Shown in pieces: positions 45,815 to 54,127 of a stretch of DNA of 64,000 nucleotides (its first letter is position 1; every line of letters starts with the position of its first letter). This DNA comes from Bacillus_I endophytica_A (GTDB lineage: Bacteria > Bacillota > Bacilli > Bacillales > Bacillaceae_H): contig NZ_JALAMS010000020.1 of the NCBI RefSeq assembly GCF_026790145.1, forward strand, positions 124,001 to 188,000, written 5' to 3'. The position numbers and the translations under genes are program-made. Below the pieces are notes generated by a model, which saw only the letters and a list, made by a program, of their open reading frames with translations, ran no database searches and was not told the DNA's origin.

Positions 45815-45872
45815 TTAAAATCTCTCCTCTAATTTTTATATTTTGTATATTAATCATTAATAGATTTATACA

Positions 45873-46391
45873 TTACAAGATTGATGTAACTTTTTCTGAC
45901 GAAGAAGTTTTTTGCGTTCCTCGTTTTAAGGCGATTGTCCCTGTTCTTGTTACTTCTTTTACGCCATATGGCTTTAAGAGATCAATAATCGCTTCGATTT
46001 TTTCAGATGTTCCTGTTGCTTGAATAATGACACTATCACGGCTCACATCAATAATTGTGGCCCTGAAAGGTTCAATTAAAGCGTACATCTCATTTCGCAT
46101 TGCTACTGGAGATGTTACTTTAATGAGAGCAAGCTCTCTTGCAACAGCAGCTTGATTTGTAATGTCATGTACTTTTAGTACATCAATTTGTTTGTGCAGC
46201 TGCTTTGTTACTTGTTCTGCTGCTTTATCATCTTCAACATGAACAACAAATGTCATCCTTGAAATATCACTTGTTTCAGTATGACCAACAGAAATACTCT
46301 CAATATTAAAATTTCTTTTTGTAAACAACCCAGTAATACGATTTAGTACACCAGCTCTGTTTAATACAGTTGTTGTAATGATTCTTTTCAT
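45873..46391 (-). CDS. ilvH: Acetolactate synthase small (regulatory) subunit
   Basis: ACT-domain subunit that confers valine feedback inhibition on IlvB. The 172 residues start with an ACT domain (about 3-75, VLNRAGVLNRITGLFTKR, NIESISVGHTE) followed by a C-terminal half containing RDSVIIQATG. It overlaps the ilvB stop by four bases. Also called ilvN in some species. Confidence 0.95.
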   Translation of the reverse strand: MKRIITTTVLNRAGVLNRITGLFTKRNFNIESISVGHTETSDISRMTFVVHVEDDKAAEQVTKQLHKQIDVLKVHDITNQAAVARELALIKVTSPVAMRNEMYALIEPFRATIIDVSRDSVIIQATGTSEKIEAIIDLLKPYGVKEVTRTGTIALKRGTQKTSSSEKVTSIL

Positions 46392-48106
46392 GGTTTCACA
46401 CCTACCATTTCATGAAGTCCTTTTCCAGGCGCTACCATTGGGTAAACATTCTCGCCAGGAGCAATATGAATGTTTAATACAGCTGGTTCATCGTGTGAAA
46501 AAGCTTCTTGCAATACTTTTTTCACTTCTTCTTCTGTTGATGCTTCATAACCTTTAATGTCATAAGCTTCAGCAAGTTTTACAATGTTTGGCTGATTCGG
46601 AATAAGCGAGTGTGAATATCTTTCTTCATAAAAGATTTCCTGCCATTGTCTTACCATTCCTAGTGATTTGTTGTTTAAAATAATAACTTTTACAGGAAGG
46701 TTTAATTCACGAATTACACCAAGTTCCTGTAGCGTCATTTGAAAACCACCGTCACCTAGAAAAGCAACAACCGTTGTATCTTTTTCTGCAAGCTGTGCTC
46801 CAATTGCTGCTGGTAATCCAAATCCCATTGTTCCAAGACCACCTGAAGTTACAAGACGATTTGGCTTTTTAAATGGATAAAACTGTGCAGCCCACATCTG
46901 ATGTTGACCAACATCTGTTGTAACAATAGCATCGCCATTCGTTATTTCATGAACCATTTCAATTACTTTTTGTGGTTTTAGATCGTCTTTACTTTCTTCG
47001 TACCAAAGTGGATTCTCAATTTGTCGTTCCCTCAAACAGGCAAACCATTCTGTGTAATCGCCTTTTTTCCCCTGCTGTGCAAGCAGTTCTTGTAGAACAG
47101 CTCTAGCATCACCAACAATTGGAATTTTTGTTGGCACATTTTTTCCAATTTCAGCTGGATCAATATCAATATGAGCTACAGTTGCATTTGGAGCAAAATG
47201 ATTTAAGTTTCCTGTTACTCGATCATCAAATCGTGCTCCAATGCTAATAAGTAAGTCACTTTCATAGATTGCCATGTTCGCTGTATAGTTCCCATGCATT
47301 CCAGCCCAACCGAGACTTAACTTATGATCAAACGGGAAACCTCCTAAACCAAGCAATGTATGAATTACAGGTAATTCGTATTTTTCTGCAAATTCTAACA
47401 ATTCTCGATTTGCTTTCGCATGTAAAACTCCTGCACCTGCCAAAATAACAGGCTTTTTCGCTGATTCAATAGCTTCCAATAACTTTCTTACCTGAAAAGC
47501 GTTTGGTTCATATGTTGGTTGGTAACCAGGTAAATTAAGTGGTTCATCTTCTTCCATTCGAGCTATAGCTGTATTCATGTCTTTTGGAATGTCAATGAGC
47601 ACTGGCCCTGGTCGACCTGTTGTCGCGATATGAAAAGCTTCTTTCACAATTCTTGGAAAGTCTTTTGGATCTCGCACTTGATAGCTGTACTTTGTAATTG
47701 GCATTGTAATTCCCAACACATCTGCTTCTTGGAAAGCATCCGATCCAATTACGGTTGAAGCAACTTGCCCTGTGAAAACAACGAGCGGTAATGAATCGAT
47801 CATCGCATCCGCAAGCCCTGTCACAATATTTGTTGCCCCAGGTCCTGATGTAGCAATTACAACTCCCGGTTTTCCAGATACTCTTGCATATCCTTCTGCC
47901 GCATGAATTCCTCCTTGCTCATGTTTTGCTAAAACATGAAAGAGACCAGAATCGTAAAGTTTGTCGTATAGAGGAAGTACTGCACCACCAGGATATCCAA
48001 AAAGAACTTCCACATTTTCTTTTTTTAAGGCTTCAATAAGCAGTTCTGCACCTGTCATTTCTGCTTTTAAGCTTACTGGTTCTTGCATTCTCATTTCGGC
48101 TCCCAC
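46388..48106 (-). CDS. ilvB: Acetolactate synthase large (catalytic) subunit
   Basis: ThDP- and FAD-dependent enzyme for the first common branched-chain step. The 572 residues include FGYPGGAVLPLYD, the catalytic Glu region KHEQGGIHAAEGYAR, and the ThDP motif LGDGGFQMTLQELGVI. A GTG at 48104-48106 preceded by AAGGATGGGG gives MGAEMRMQEP; the ATG four codons later, after GGGAG, is an alternative. First gene of the ilv-leu operon, downstream of a T-box leader. Confidence 0.96.
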   Translation of the reverse strand: MGAEMRMQEPVSLKAEMTGAELLIEALKKENVEVLFGYPGGAVLPLYDKLYDSGLFHVLAKHEQGGIHAAEGYARVSGKPGVVIATSGPGATNIVTGLADAMIDSLPLVVFTGQVASTVIGSDAFQEADVLGITMPITKYSYQVRDPKDFPRIVKEAFHIATTGRPGPVLIDIPKDMNTAIARMEEDEPLNLPGYQPTYEPNAFQVRKLLEAIESAKKPVILAGAGVLHAKANRELLEFAEKYELPVIHTLLGLGGFPFDHKLSLGWAGMHGNYTANMAIYESDLLISIGARFDDRVTGNLNHFAPNATVAHIDIDPAEIGKNVPTKIPIVGDARAVLQELLAQQGKKGDYTEWFACLRERQIENPLWYEESKDDLKPQKVIEMVHEITNGDAIVTTDVGQHQMWAAQFYPFKKPNRLVTSGGLGTMGFGLPAAIGAQLAEKDTTVVAFLGDGGFQMTLQELGVIRELNLPVKVIILNNKSLGMVRQWQEIFYEERYSHSLIPNQPNIVKLAEAYDIKGYEASTEEEVKKVLQEAFSHDEPAVLNIHIAPGENVYPMVAPGKGLHEMVGVKP

Positions 48107-48160
48107 TTTTCCCCATCCTTTCCAAACGATAATTGAATTTTAAAGTTTTAGATAAAATAA

Positions 48161-48523
48161 AAAAGCCTTTTCATCCCCAATATAAGCCTTCCCTACAAGG
48201 CTTAAGGGGCGAAAAGACTTTACTTTACGCGGTACCACCCTTATTTACAGCAAATTTGCGCTGCCTCATGAATGCTTCTTTCAAGCATTCGTTTTAATAA
48301 CGAGTGTCTGTGTGTCAACCACCCGGTTAGCCTTACTCTAACTATTTCAGACTAACACTCTGAGGTGAGTTCATCTTAAGTAAATCTACCGGCTTCCAGC
48401 TACCCCGGCTCTCTGTGAAAGATTCTCTCTTAAGATTACTTATCCTCTTCGTCGCTTTATATATGTTAGTTTTCAATTCGCCAACTATTAAGCTAATTGA
48501 AAACTTTCTGAATTCTTTATTTG
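48161..48523 (-). promoter_or_regulatory. T-box riboswitch of the ilv-leu operon (leucine specifier)
   Basis: On the minus strand the T-box AAGGGTGGTACCGCG (48228-48242) is followed by a terminator at 48161-48223, where AGTCTTTTCGCCCC pairs with GGGGATGAAAAGGCT before TTTTTT. The probable specifier is CTC (Leu) at 48367-48369 in GAACTCACCTC. Uncharged tRNA-Leu would promote read-through. Confidence 0.94.
48502..48516 (-). promoter_or_regulatory. Possible CodY box just after the ilvB start site
   Basis: AACTTTCTGAATTCT matches the CodY consensus AATTTTCWGAAAATT at 11 of 15 positions and lies within the first 25 transcribed bases. CodY repression of ilv-leu is established in B. subtilis; this particular site is a guess. 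Confidence 0.3.
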
Positions 48524-48529
48524 AACTAT

Positions 48530-48558
48530 ATACTACGCCCTATTTTAAGAAGCGTCAA
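48530..48558 (-). promoter_or_regulatory. Promoter of the ilv-leu leader
   Basis: On the minus strand -35 TTGACG (48553-48558) and -10 TAGTAT (48530-48535) are exactly 17 bases apart. The start would be near 48523, right before the T-box leader. Confidence 0.75.
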
Positions 48559-48599
48559 GGTGTTTTCTTGAATTTTTTTTACACCTTTTCTACCGATTA

Positions 48600-49019
48600 A
48601 TCATTGTATCCGTTTACATCACTGTGCTATTAGTAATCTCAATTTTTAAAAATATTTTATAAATCCTTTATTTTAATTGATAAAACCAGTTCATATTTAC
48701 CATAATTTTATTTTTTATGTATCTAATTGGTAAAAACAACTCAGCGTGTCAATATAACTAAGATATATAGTTTTATAACATCTTATCGAATTATATCTTA
48801 AAAATAACGAGTAACCACTCTTATTAAGAAGAGTGGTTTGCATTGAACTTTTAATATTTTCGCTTCTCCATAAGTAATAGCAGAAACTTAGAGAAGAGTA
48901 TACCTTCTCAAATTTCTTCTCAACACATGCGGAGTTCACATTTCCGTATAAGATTTTACTTATTTTTATCATATGGATTATAAGATTCTTTCTGCTTCAT
49001 CTCATTTCTAAGCGATGTA
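48600..49019. other. AT-rich gap with no supported gene
   Basis: I see no ORF with a ribosome site here. An 85-codon minus-strand frame (48715-48972) has no Shine-Dalgarno sequence. A 10-bp stem (AACCACTCTT at 48813-48822 and its complement at 48829-48838) lacks a clear T-run. Confidence 0.4.
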
Positions 49020-49262
49020 TCATGCATAATTTCTTAATATAGGTCGGCTACCAAGTAAAACGCTTCCACATATATAGAGTGATTTTCCATATATAGATGT
49101 GACAGTGAATAAATTAAGCACACTCCCTACTCCAAAAAATAAACCAATTAAAAGATCATTTACTGTAGTGATAAGTTTATAGCGTTTATAAAAGTAAATC
49201 CGAAACCGTCCTGCCTTTATGTCTAAGTATTCTTCAGTATGTTTCACCTTTGGTCTAGGCAT
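49020..49262 (-). CDS. YrhK-domain small membrane protein
   Basis: The 80 residues match the YrhK domain: DIKAGRFRIYFYKRYKL, then NDLLIGLFFGVGSVLNLF (first helix) and a second helix ending LLGSRPILRNYA. Function is unknown. It is a single gene, with AGGAGG seven bases before the ATG. It is the last intact host gene before the mobile element. Confidence 0.75.
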   Translation of the reverse strand: MPRPKVKHTEEYLDIKAGRFRIYFYKRYKLITTVNDLLIGLFFGVGSVLNLFTVTSIYGKSLYICGSVLLGSRPILRNYA

Positions 49263-49405
49263 TTATTCCCCTCCTATTTTTTTATGATTGTAGTATATTT
49301 ATTACCACTTAAAAAAAGAGGGAAAACTAAAAATTCCAGCAAAATCACTATGAGAAAATCATTTTACTAAAAAAAGTTAAACTCTTGCTAGGATAGGCAG
49401 CATCG

Positions 49406-49501
49406 GATTTCCTCTTTATCATGATTTTGGGTTGTTTTTTCTCAGCCTTTGCGACCTGCTTCTTCATAAGACATTTTGTTATTGTTGTTTTTGTCTGCCA
49501 T
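49406..49501 (-). pseudogene. KGG-repeat (GsiB/YciG-type) stress protein, disrupted
   Basis: GGAGGAG lies six bases before an ATG (49499-49501). The frame reads MADKNNNNKMSYEEAGRKG, then TGA at 49442-49444 where KGG proteins have a second glycine codon, and continues in frame as EKTTQNHDKEEI before losing similarity. A GGA to TGA change plus downstream damage best explains it. Intact relatives have several repeats of the form AGRKGGE...SQNHDKEF. Confidence 0.7.
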
Positions 49502-49647
49502 TTGTAACTCCTCCTTTCGTTTTTTTCAATTTTTTCACTATTTTCTTACTTATTTGTTTTGTACCCGATGCGACATCCAGTAAACAAAAAATTACACTTT
49601 CATCTAATAGTCCTAAATCTTAAAATTTCAAACAAAAAAAAAGTAGA

Positions 49648-49694
49648 CATCCCAGGAGAGATTCGAACTCCCGACCGACGCCTTAGAAGGGCGT
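49648..49694 (-). other. 3' fragment of tRNA-Arg(TCT): attachment site of the mobile element
   Basis: On the minus strand the anticodon stem-loop ACGCC-CTTCTAA-GGCGT (anticodon TCT), variable loop, T-arm GGGAG-TTCGAAT-CTCTC, acceptor strand CTGGGAT and discriminator G are present. The D-arm and 5' acceptor strand are replaced by AT-rich DNA. CCA is not encoded. A T-rich stretch (plus-strand A-run at 49634-49642) follows. This is what a tyrosine-recombinase element leaves after inserting into a tRNA gene. Confidence 0.85.
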
Positions 49695-49918
49695 TGCTAT
49701 AAATATAAATAATTTATAAGCTTAATCCTATCTAAGAAACGTTAATTTTATAACAATTTAATATATTGAAATGTGTTTTATATCCGATGTATAATTCTAA
49801 TCTTTCACACGTGGAATTTTCCTTTCGTCACACGTCTTCTTTTATTCTAATATATCTTATCTTATCAGTAAAGGTTTATTATTAGTTATTGGAACGTTAA
49901 TCCACTTAAAAGAGAGTA

Positions 49919-51316
49919 TTATTTTTGACTTACTAATTCTAATGACAAATCATTTAAGTCATAACTTCTTCCCTTTATTTCTTTGTTTCTTATCTCTTCT
50001 ATAAAGTGAAGATATACCTTTATCTCATCAGAATTAATCTCAATTTCTTTAATGCATTCATTAATTAACCTACAAATTAACTCATCACCTAATTGAATAA
50101 AGTTATCCATAACAATCTCTTCTCGCATAAGACCACTTTCAAATTTAGCTTCATCATCTTTATCAATTCTAAGATACTCTAGTACTTTGTAGTTTTGCAC
50201 CTCCATATGTTCCTTATATTCTATAATTTGTTGTTCATTCCACTCAGATAAGGATTCATATAGGAAATCATACTTTTTATATGAGAATAGGTTTGTCAGT
50301 TCCTCTTCCCCATTCTTATCTTTCTGTCTCTCAGGTATATCGGAATCTAGCCAATCAATAAAAAGGAGAAATTGTTTACAGAAACTCCATAGGACGTCCT
50401 CAAAAAAATCATTCTTATTAATAAAGAAAAGTTTACGCTTTTGCTTCACTTTATTAATGATACAGTAGCTTACCATTGGATTCTCCCATATTGGAGAACG
50501 TTGGTTTAAAGTCTTTTTAAAAAAGAAATCTGACGGCAAATCAAATATTTTTGTAATTCTTAATATTTGTTCTAAATTTGGAAAGGCTTTTCCTTCAAAG
50601 TAGTCATCTATCTTGTTTTCCTCGAATCCTACTATAAGTCCGAATTCTAATTTATTGTACTTTGTTTGATAATGATAAATCTCTTGGATTTTGGAAGAGA
50701 ATTCGTTAGTAGTAAATTCAAAATCTCCTCTGACATATTCTCTTATCTTTATACCATAGTGATTGGAGTAACCTTTATTTCTTTCCAATATCTTAAGGTC
50801 ATACTCCTTAAACTTATATTCGCCTTTCGCTTTAACTTTCTGTAATAGTTTCTCATAGTCATCACCAATAGGTGCGGTACTTTTTGTATCTCTGCGTACA
50901 TACGGAATACCTTCTTGTACAATTACCCCTTTCTGTCCGGTAAGATTCTTATGTGCTACATTTATCCTCTCAGACTCTGGGATATACAAAATGCCCAATG
51001 TTTTTTTCTCCTCGTCACCCGTTAAATATTCAAAATAAAACAACTGTACATTCAGTGAATAACCGAGAGTAGTTTGAATTTTATTTCCCAAATCAGCCTC
51101 ATCTAAGCGTTCTGACACACCTACCAACTCATGGGATTCATCTTCAATTCCTAGTAATAGATATCCTCCTCCACTACTATTAGAAAATGCTAAAATATCT
51201 TTTAACATTTCATAGAAAGCTTCCTTTGGCTTTAATTTTATATCTTGTTTATAGTCCCAACCATTATCTTCTCTACCCTTTTCTAATAACTCAAAAAATT
51301 TCTGTTGTGTAAGCAC
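49919..51316 (-). CDS. AlbA_2 (Schlafen-like) domain protein with C-terminal HTH-like part
   Basis: The 465 residues begin with an AlbA_2/divergent-AAA_4 domain (about 1-155): DIKLKPKEAFYEMLKDILAF fits its start, then FSNSSGGGYLLLGIED, and VPYVRRDTKSTAP-like IPYVRRDTKSTAP. Around 215-260 FEENKIDDYFEGKAFPNLEQ and ITKIFDLPSDFFF resemble the second half of a Cro/CI helix-turn-helix. Such proteins are transcription regulators or defence components. The start is a GTG after AAGGAG. First gene inside the element; likely cargo or a regulator. Confidence 0.6.
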   Translation of the reverse strand: MLTQQKFFELLEKGREDNGWDYKQDIKLKPKEAFYEMLKDILAFSNSSGGGYLLLGIEDESHELVGVSERLDEADLGNKIQTTLGYSLNVQLFYFEYLTGDEEKKTLGILYIPESERINVAHKNLTGQKGVIVQEGIPYVRRDTKSTAPIGDDYEKLLQKVKAKGEYKFKEYDLKILERNKGYSNHYGIKIREYVRGDFEFTTNEFSSKIQEIYHYQTKYNKLEFGLIVGFEENKIDDYFEGKAFPNLEQILRITKIFDLPSDFFFKKTLNQRSPIWENPMVSYCIINKVKQKRKLFFINKNDFFEDVLWSFCKQFLLFIDWLDSDIPERQKDKNGEEELTNLFSYKKYDFLYESLSEWNEQQIIEYKEHMEVQNYKVLEYLRIDKDDEAKFESGLMREEIVMDNFIQLGDELICRLINECIKEIEINSDEIKVYLHFIEEIRNKEIKGRSYDLNDLSLELVSQK

Positions 51317-51465
51317 TGTCTTTACTCCTTAATATATAAGTGTTTTAGTACCAATATAAATAGATAATATCTAGGTTAATAAATTTAATAACATTCTAAT
51401 CTCCTTACAATCAAAACAATATAAGAAGAAGCTATTTTTTAAAGTTCCATCATACCTAGTATAAG

Positions 51466-51499
51466 AAAAGACGTTACTCCAATAAGAAAAACGTCTTTT
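51466..51499 (-). terminator. Hairpin downstream of the 69-residue gene
   Basis: AAAAGACGTT (51466-51475) pairs with AACGTCTTTT (51490-51499). The stem ends supply only a short T-run (TTTTC) on the minus strand, so termination may be weak. Confidence 0.5.
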
Positions 51500-51553
51500 G
51501 ACCAATCTCTTATACAAAGAAGTTATATATATAACCTATATTTTTAGATACAT

Positions 51554-51763
51554 TTATTCTTCACTGTATTCTTTTACTAGAAAGTATTGAACATTTGCCT
51601 TAACAATTACTAAGTCATCCGTCAACGCCAGAACAGGGCTATCTCCCCCATCTTCAAAGTGGTCTTTAATAGAATTTCTGGCACGTATAAGAGAAGTTTC
51701 TTCTATTAAATGTCCAACTTCACCGTTAACCATTTTGAATGTTACTTCGTATTGTTTTTTCAT
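51554..51763 (-). CDS. Small protein of unknown function, 69 residues
   Basis: Acidic small protein starting MKKQYEVTFKMVNGEVGH, predicted mostly beta, with no recognised motif. GGGGGGAT lies about ten bases before the ATG, giving good support for translation. It stands alone between the AlbA_2 gene and the sigma-like gene with a hairpin after its stop. Typical of small accessory genes in prophage-like elements. Confidence 0.6.
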   Translation of the reverse strand: MKKQYEVTFKMVNGEVGHLIEETSLIRARNSIKDHFEDGGDSPVLALTDDLVIVKANVQYFLVKEYSEE

Positions 51764-52029
51764 ATGTATAATCCCCCCTATGTATTAGGTTTTCATTATA
51801 ATATAAATGTAATAATTTCCATAACGTTAAGCTTTCCTTATTCTGAAAGTAACTTTATCCATCTTAATATATTATTTTCCTTTATATTTTTTTTCCTTCT
51901 TGTGCGAAAATGTGCAATTATCTCGAATCTATATAACGTAAAACAAAACGGGGATACATATACGGTATATACGTGTTATACGTCCTATCCCTCCTTACAA
52001 TATTCAATACTCTAATAAAAAAAGGGCAA

Positions 52030-52689
52030 CTACTCTAACATAGCCGTCCTTAACTTATTTAGTGAATTCTCTAATATTCTCTTTACTTTTTGATGATGAT
52101 TGATACCATGTAACCTTCCTAGTTCTGCGTAGGATATTGTAGGGGATTCTAAATAGGTGTGTAGTAGTGCCCTCTCTATATCGTTACAGTATTGTTCAAT
52201 TAGAATGTTTGTTTCTACATCCCCTTCGAATCTGTAAGAAGTGGAATCTTTATAACTTACTGTATCGTGACTTGCCTTTCTCTTATCTGTATTTAAACAT
52301 GACCGAACATAGTCTATACCTGCACCTTCTAAAGCCTTTGGAATCTTTTCATATAAGAAATAATCATCTCGAAATGTATGTTCTTCCGTTACCTTCCACG
52401 CTGTAGCCCAAAAAATAGAAGTAAAATCCTCTCTGGTTAATCCTTTCTTACTCCATGCCTTTGTAAACTTGTCTATTTTCTTTCCTACAAGAAAGTACAT
52501 ACTAGGGTTATTGTACATAACTCGAAATGCGTCTTCTCCTTCTAACTCGGAAAGGTCTAAATATCTATCCCAAGCTTCTTCTAGGGCTATTATGTAGTAA
52601 CGCGTTCCTTTCTTATACACTCGTTCCAGACGTTCTGTTTTAGTTATTAGATGAATTTGGTCTCGATTTACTTCTATAATTTTCTTCAT
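52030..52689 (-). CDS. Sigma-70-like factor of phage type
   Basis: The 219 residues resemble small phage sigma factors: an N-terminal helical region with LTREDFTSIFWATAWKVTEEH (region-2-like), and a C-terminal helix-turn-helix (about 175-219, ISYAELGRLHGINHHQKVKRI) like region 4. Region 2.3/2.4 residues are poorly conserved, so it might be another DNA-binding protein. AGAGGGG precedes the ATG. If it is a sigma factor it would direct transcription of element genes from non-standard promoters, in line with the lack of clear sigma-A promoters nearby. Confidence 0.5.
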   Translation of the reverse strand: MKKIIEVNRDQIHLITKTERLERVYKKGTRYYIIALEEAWDRYLDLSELEGEDAFRVMYNNPSMYFLVGKKIDKFTKAWSKKGLTREDFTSIFWATAWKVTEEHTFRDDYFLYEKIPKALEGAGIDYVRSCLNTDKRKASHDTVSYKDSTSYRFEGDVETNILIEQYCNDIERALLHTYLESPTISYAELGRLHGINHHQKVKRILENSLNKLRTAMLE

Positions 52690-52980
52690 TGTCTTTCCCC
52701 TCTCTAAATACCTTCTACTTATAGTTGGAAAAGAAAGTAGGGATTTGTGACAATTTATTTTAGGATTCTAAAAGGGCATATAAATATTTGGAGGTAACAT
52801 TTTGAGGTTTTAAAAATTGCTAGAAAATTTTTTGCAGCGATTTTCAATAATTCATGAATCGTAAATCCTTGATACCCCCCTTTTTATATTTGTGATAGAT
52901 TATGTGAAGATACTGGAGGAGTAACGTTCCCCGACTTTTAAAAATGAGGTATGTATATGTAATTTACAAGACTAGAAGAA

Positions 52981-53026
52981 AGAAGGGGTGCGTCACCCGT
53001 GCCATAGGGGACTCCTATAACCTTCT
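52981..53026. ncRNA. Small three-way-junction element
   Basis: AGAAGG and CCTTCT (52981-52986, 53021-53026) enclose two hairpins: GGTG-CGT-CACC and ATAGG-GGACT-CCTAT. The fold is possible on either strand. The 52690-53302 gap around it contains no supported gene. A 47-codon plus-strand frame through it (from 52944) lacks a properly spaced ribosome site. Confidence 0.35.
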
Positions 53027-53302
53027 GTCCTATTTTACTTTCCATCCTAAGCACTCTTATTTATCTTCCAATAAAAAAGGATATTAAGGATATACATATA
53101 AATATAAAGATGAATAAGAAGCTATACAGTTAACGCCTTTATATTTGTTTTACTTTAATAATTGCACTTAACATTATTAATTAATTTAGTTGCCCTTAGT
53201 AAACTCCTTCCTTAAAGCGTCCTTTATCCCTTTATTGTTATCTATTTTATGTTAGCCAATCTTTATAAACATCTCATGTCCGTAAAATTATGAAATTTTA
53301 AA

Positions 53303-53331
53303 AAGCCGTTATCAAATTTGGATAACGACTT
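53303..53331 (-). terminator. Terminator of the 39-residue gene
   Basis: On the minus strand AAG-T-CGTTATC pairs with GATAACG-G-CTT around a seven-base loop, and TTTTAAAA follows. It lies 39 bases after the small gene's stop. Confidence 0.65.
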
Positions 53332-53369
53332 CTTATTTGTTAGGTCTAATCAAAATGATTTTAACTTCG

Positions 53370-53489
53370 TTAACCTTTCTGTTCCTCTTCTTTCTTTTTT
53401 CTTCTTTTGTACCTATATCCTCCATAGGTTCCACCAAATATTGAAAAAAACATAATAATACAAGTCCAAAATAAAAACCAACCAGACAT
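53370..53489 (-). CDS. 39-residue single-helix membrane peptide
   Basis: A very short gene with a strong ribosome site: GGGAGGAGG lies eight bases before the ATG (53487-53489). The product starts MSGWFLFWTCIIMFFSIFGG, a hydrophobic helix, then a basic-acidic tail YRYKRRKKKEEEQKG. Its own terminator follows. The layout (one N-terminal helix, charged cytosolic tail) resembles small phage or toxin-like peptides, but no family is recognised. Confidence 0.65.
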   Translation of the reverse strand: MSGWFLFWTCIIMFFSIFGGTYGGYRYKRRKKKEEEQKG

Positions 53490-53809
53490 ATTATTATCCT
53501 CCTCCCTTTACAACCAATTTCTTAATCAATAATTACTAAATTATCACCTACAAATAATATACCATAAAAAGTAATTAATTGAATTTTATTCAAATTAAAT
53601 ATTGGTCATGAATGGATAATAATAAATCTATGTGTTCGATAAAGTATACGTTTATGGACAATTCTAAAACGTTAAATATTCCTTTCTTTTAGCGTTCGTA
53701 AATATATAAATAACATTTTACAAACGTTCAGTTAATACACATATAGTTTACGTACGCTAATTGTTACTAACCATGTGTAATTTTCATACAATAGAAACAC
53801 TGGAATAGC

Positions 53810-53921
53810 AACGCCTTATTACACGGGGATATATGAGAGGAATAGCCATGATATAGCCATATCCTTTGTGCGTCAAGGTCTCACACTTGACAGTACACAT
53901 ACAGTAGATTTACAAGGCGTT
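53810..53921. ncRNA. Branched inverted-repeat element, candidate structured RNA
   Basis: An 8-bp outer stem (AACGCCTT 53810-53817 with AAGGCGTT 53914-53921) encloses GGATAT/ATATCC (53827-53832, 53859-53864) and GTCAAG/CTTGAC (53872-53877, 53886-53891). It contains TTGTGCGTCAAG (53866-53877), a 12-mer also found inside the candidate RNA at 62463-62474. Confidence 0.4.
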
Positions 53922-54034
53922 ACGTCTAGAGTACGTTATAGGAGATATTAGAGTATGCCATATGAACGTATCCTAGCGTTCCTTACATTATCCTCTCCCT
54001 TTAAAATAACCTTTCATATAGTCCGCTACTAACG

Positions 54035-54127
54035 GTTAAGCTAACGTTTACCGTCTTCCTATCCTCTCTATATCGTACTCAATATAAAGGGGACGTTCCT
54101 AACGGGTAAGCTATCCGTTAAGCTAAC
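54035..54127. repeat. Three TAAGCTA dyads, possible protein-binding sites
   Basis: GTTA-AGC-TAAC occurs at 54035-54045 and 54117-54127, and the related GGGTA-AGC-TATCC at 54104-54116, itself the core of an 8-bp arm palindrome. Centres are near 54040, 54110 and 54122. No gene overlaps. Iteron or operator function is inference. Confidence 0.45.

Noticed and set aside
48715..48972. 85-codon minus-strand ORF between the ilvB leader and the YrhK-like gene
   Set aside because: No ribosome site before its ATG, low-complexity AT-driven composition, and a hairpin inside it; no recognisable domain.
52944..53087. 47-codon plus-strand ORF starting MRYVYVIYKTRRKKG
   Set aside because: The nearest GGAGGAG lies about 24 bases upstream of its ATG, too far, and the frame runs through the three-way inverted-repeat element.
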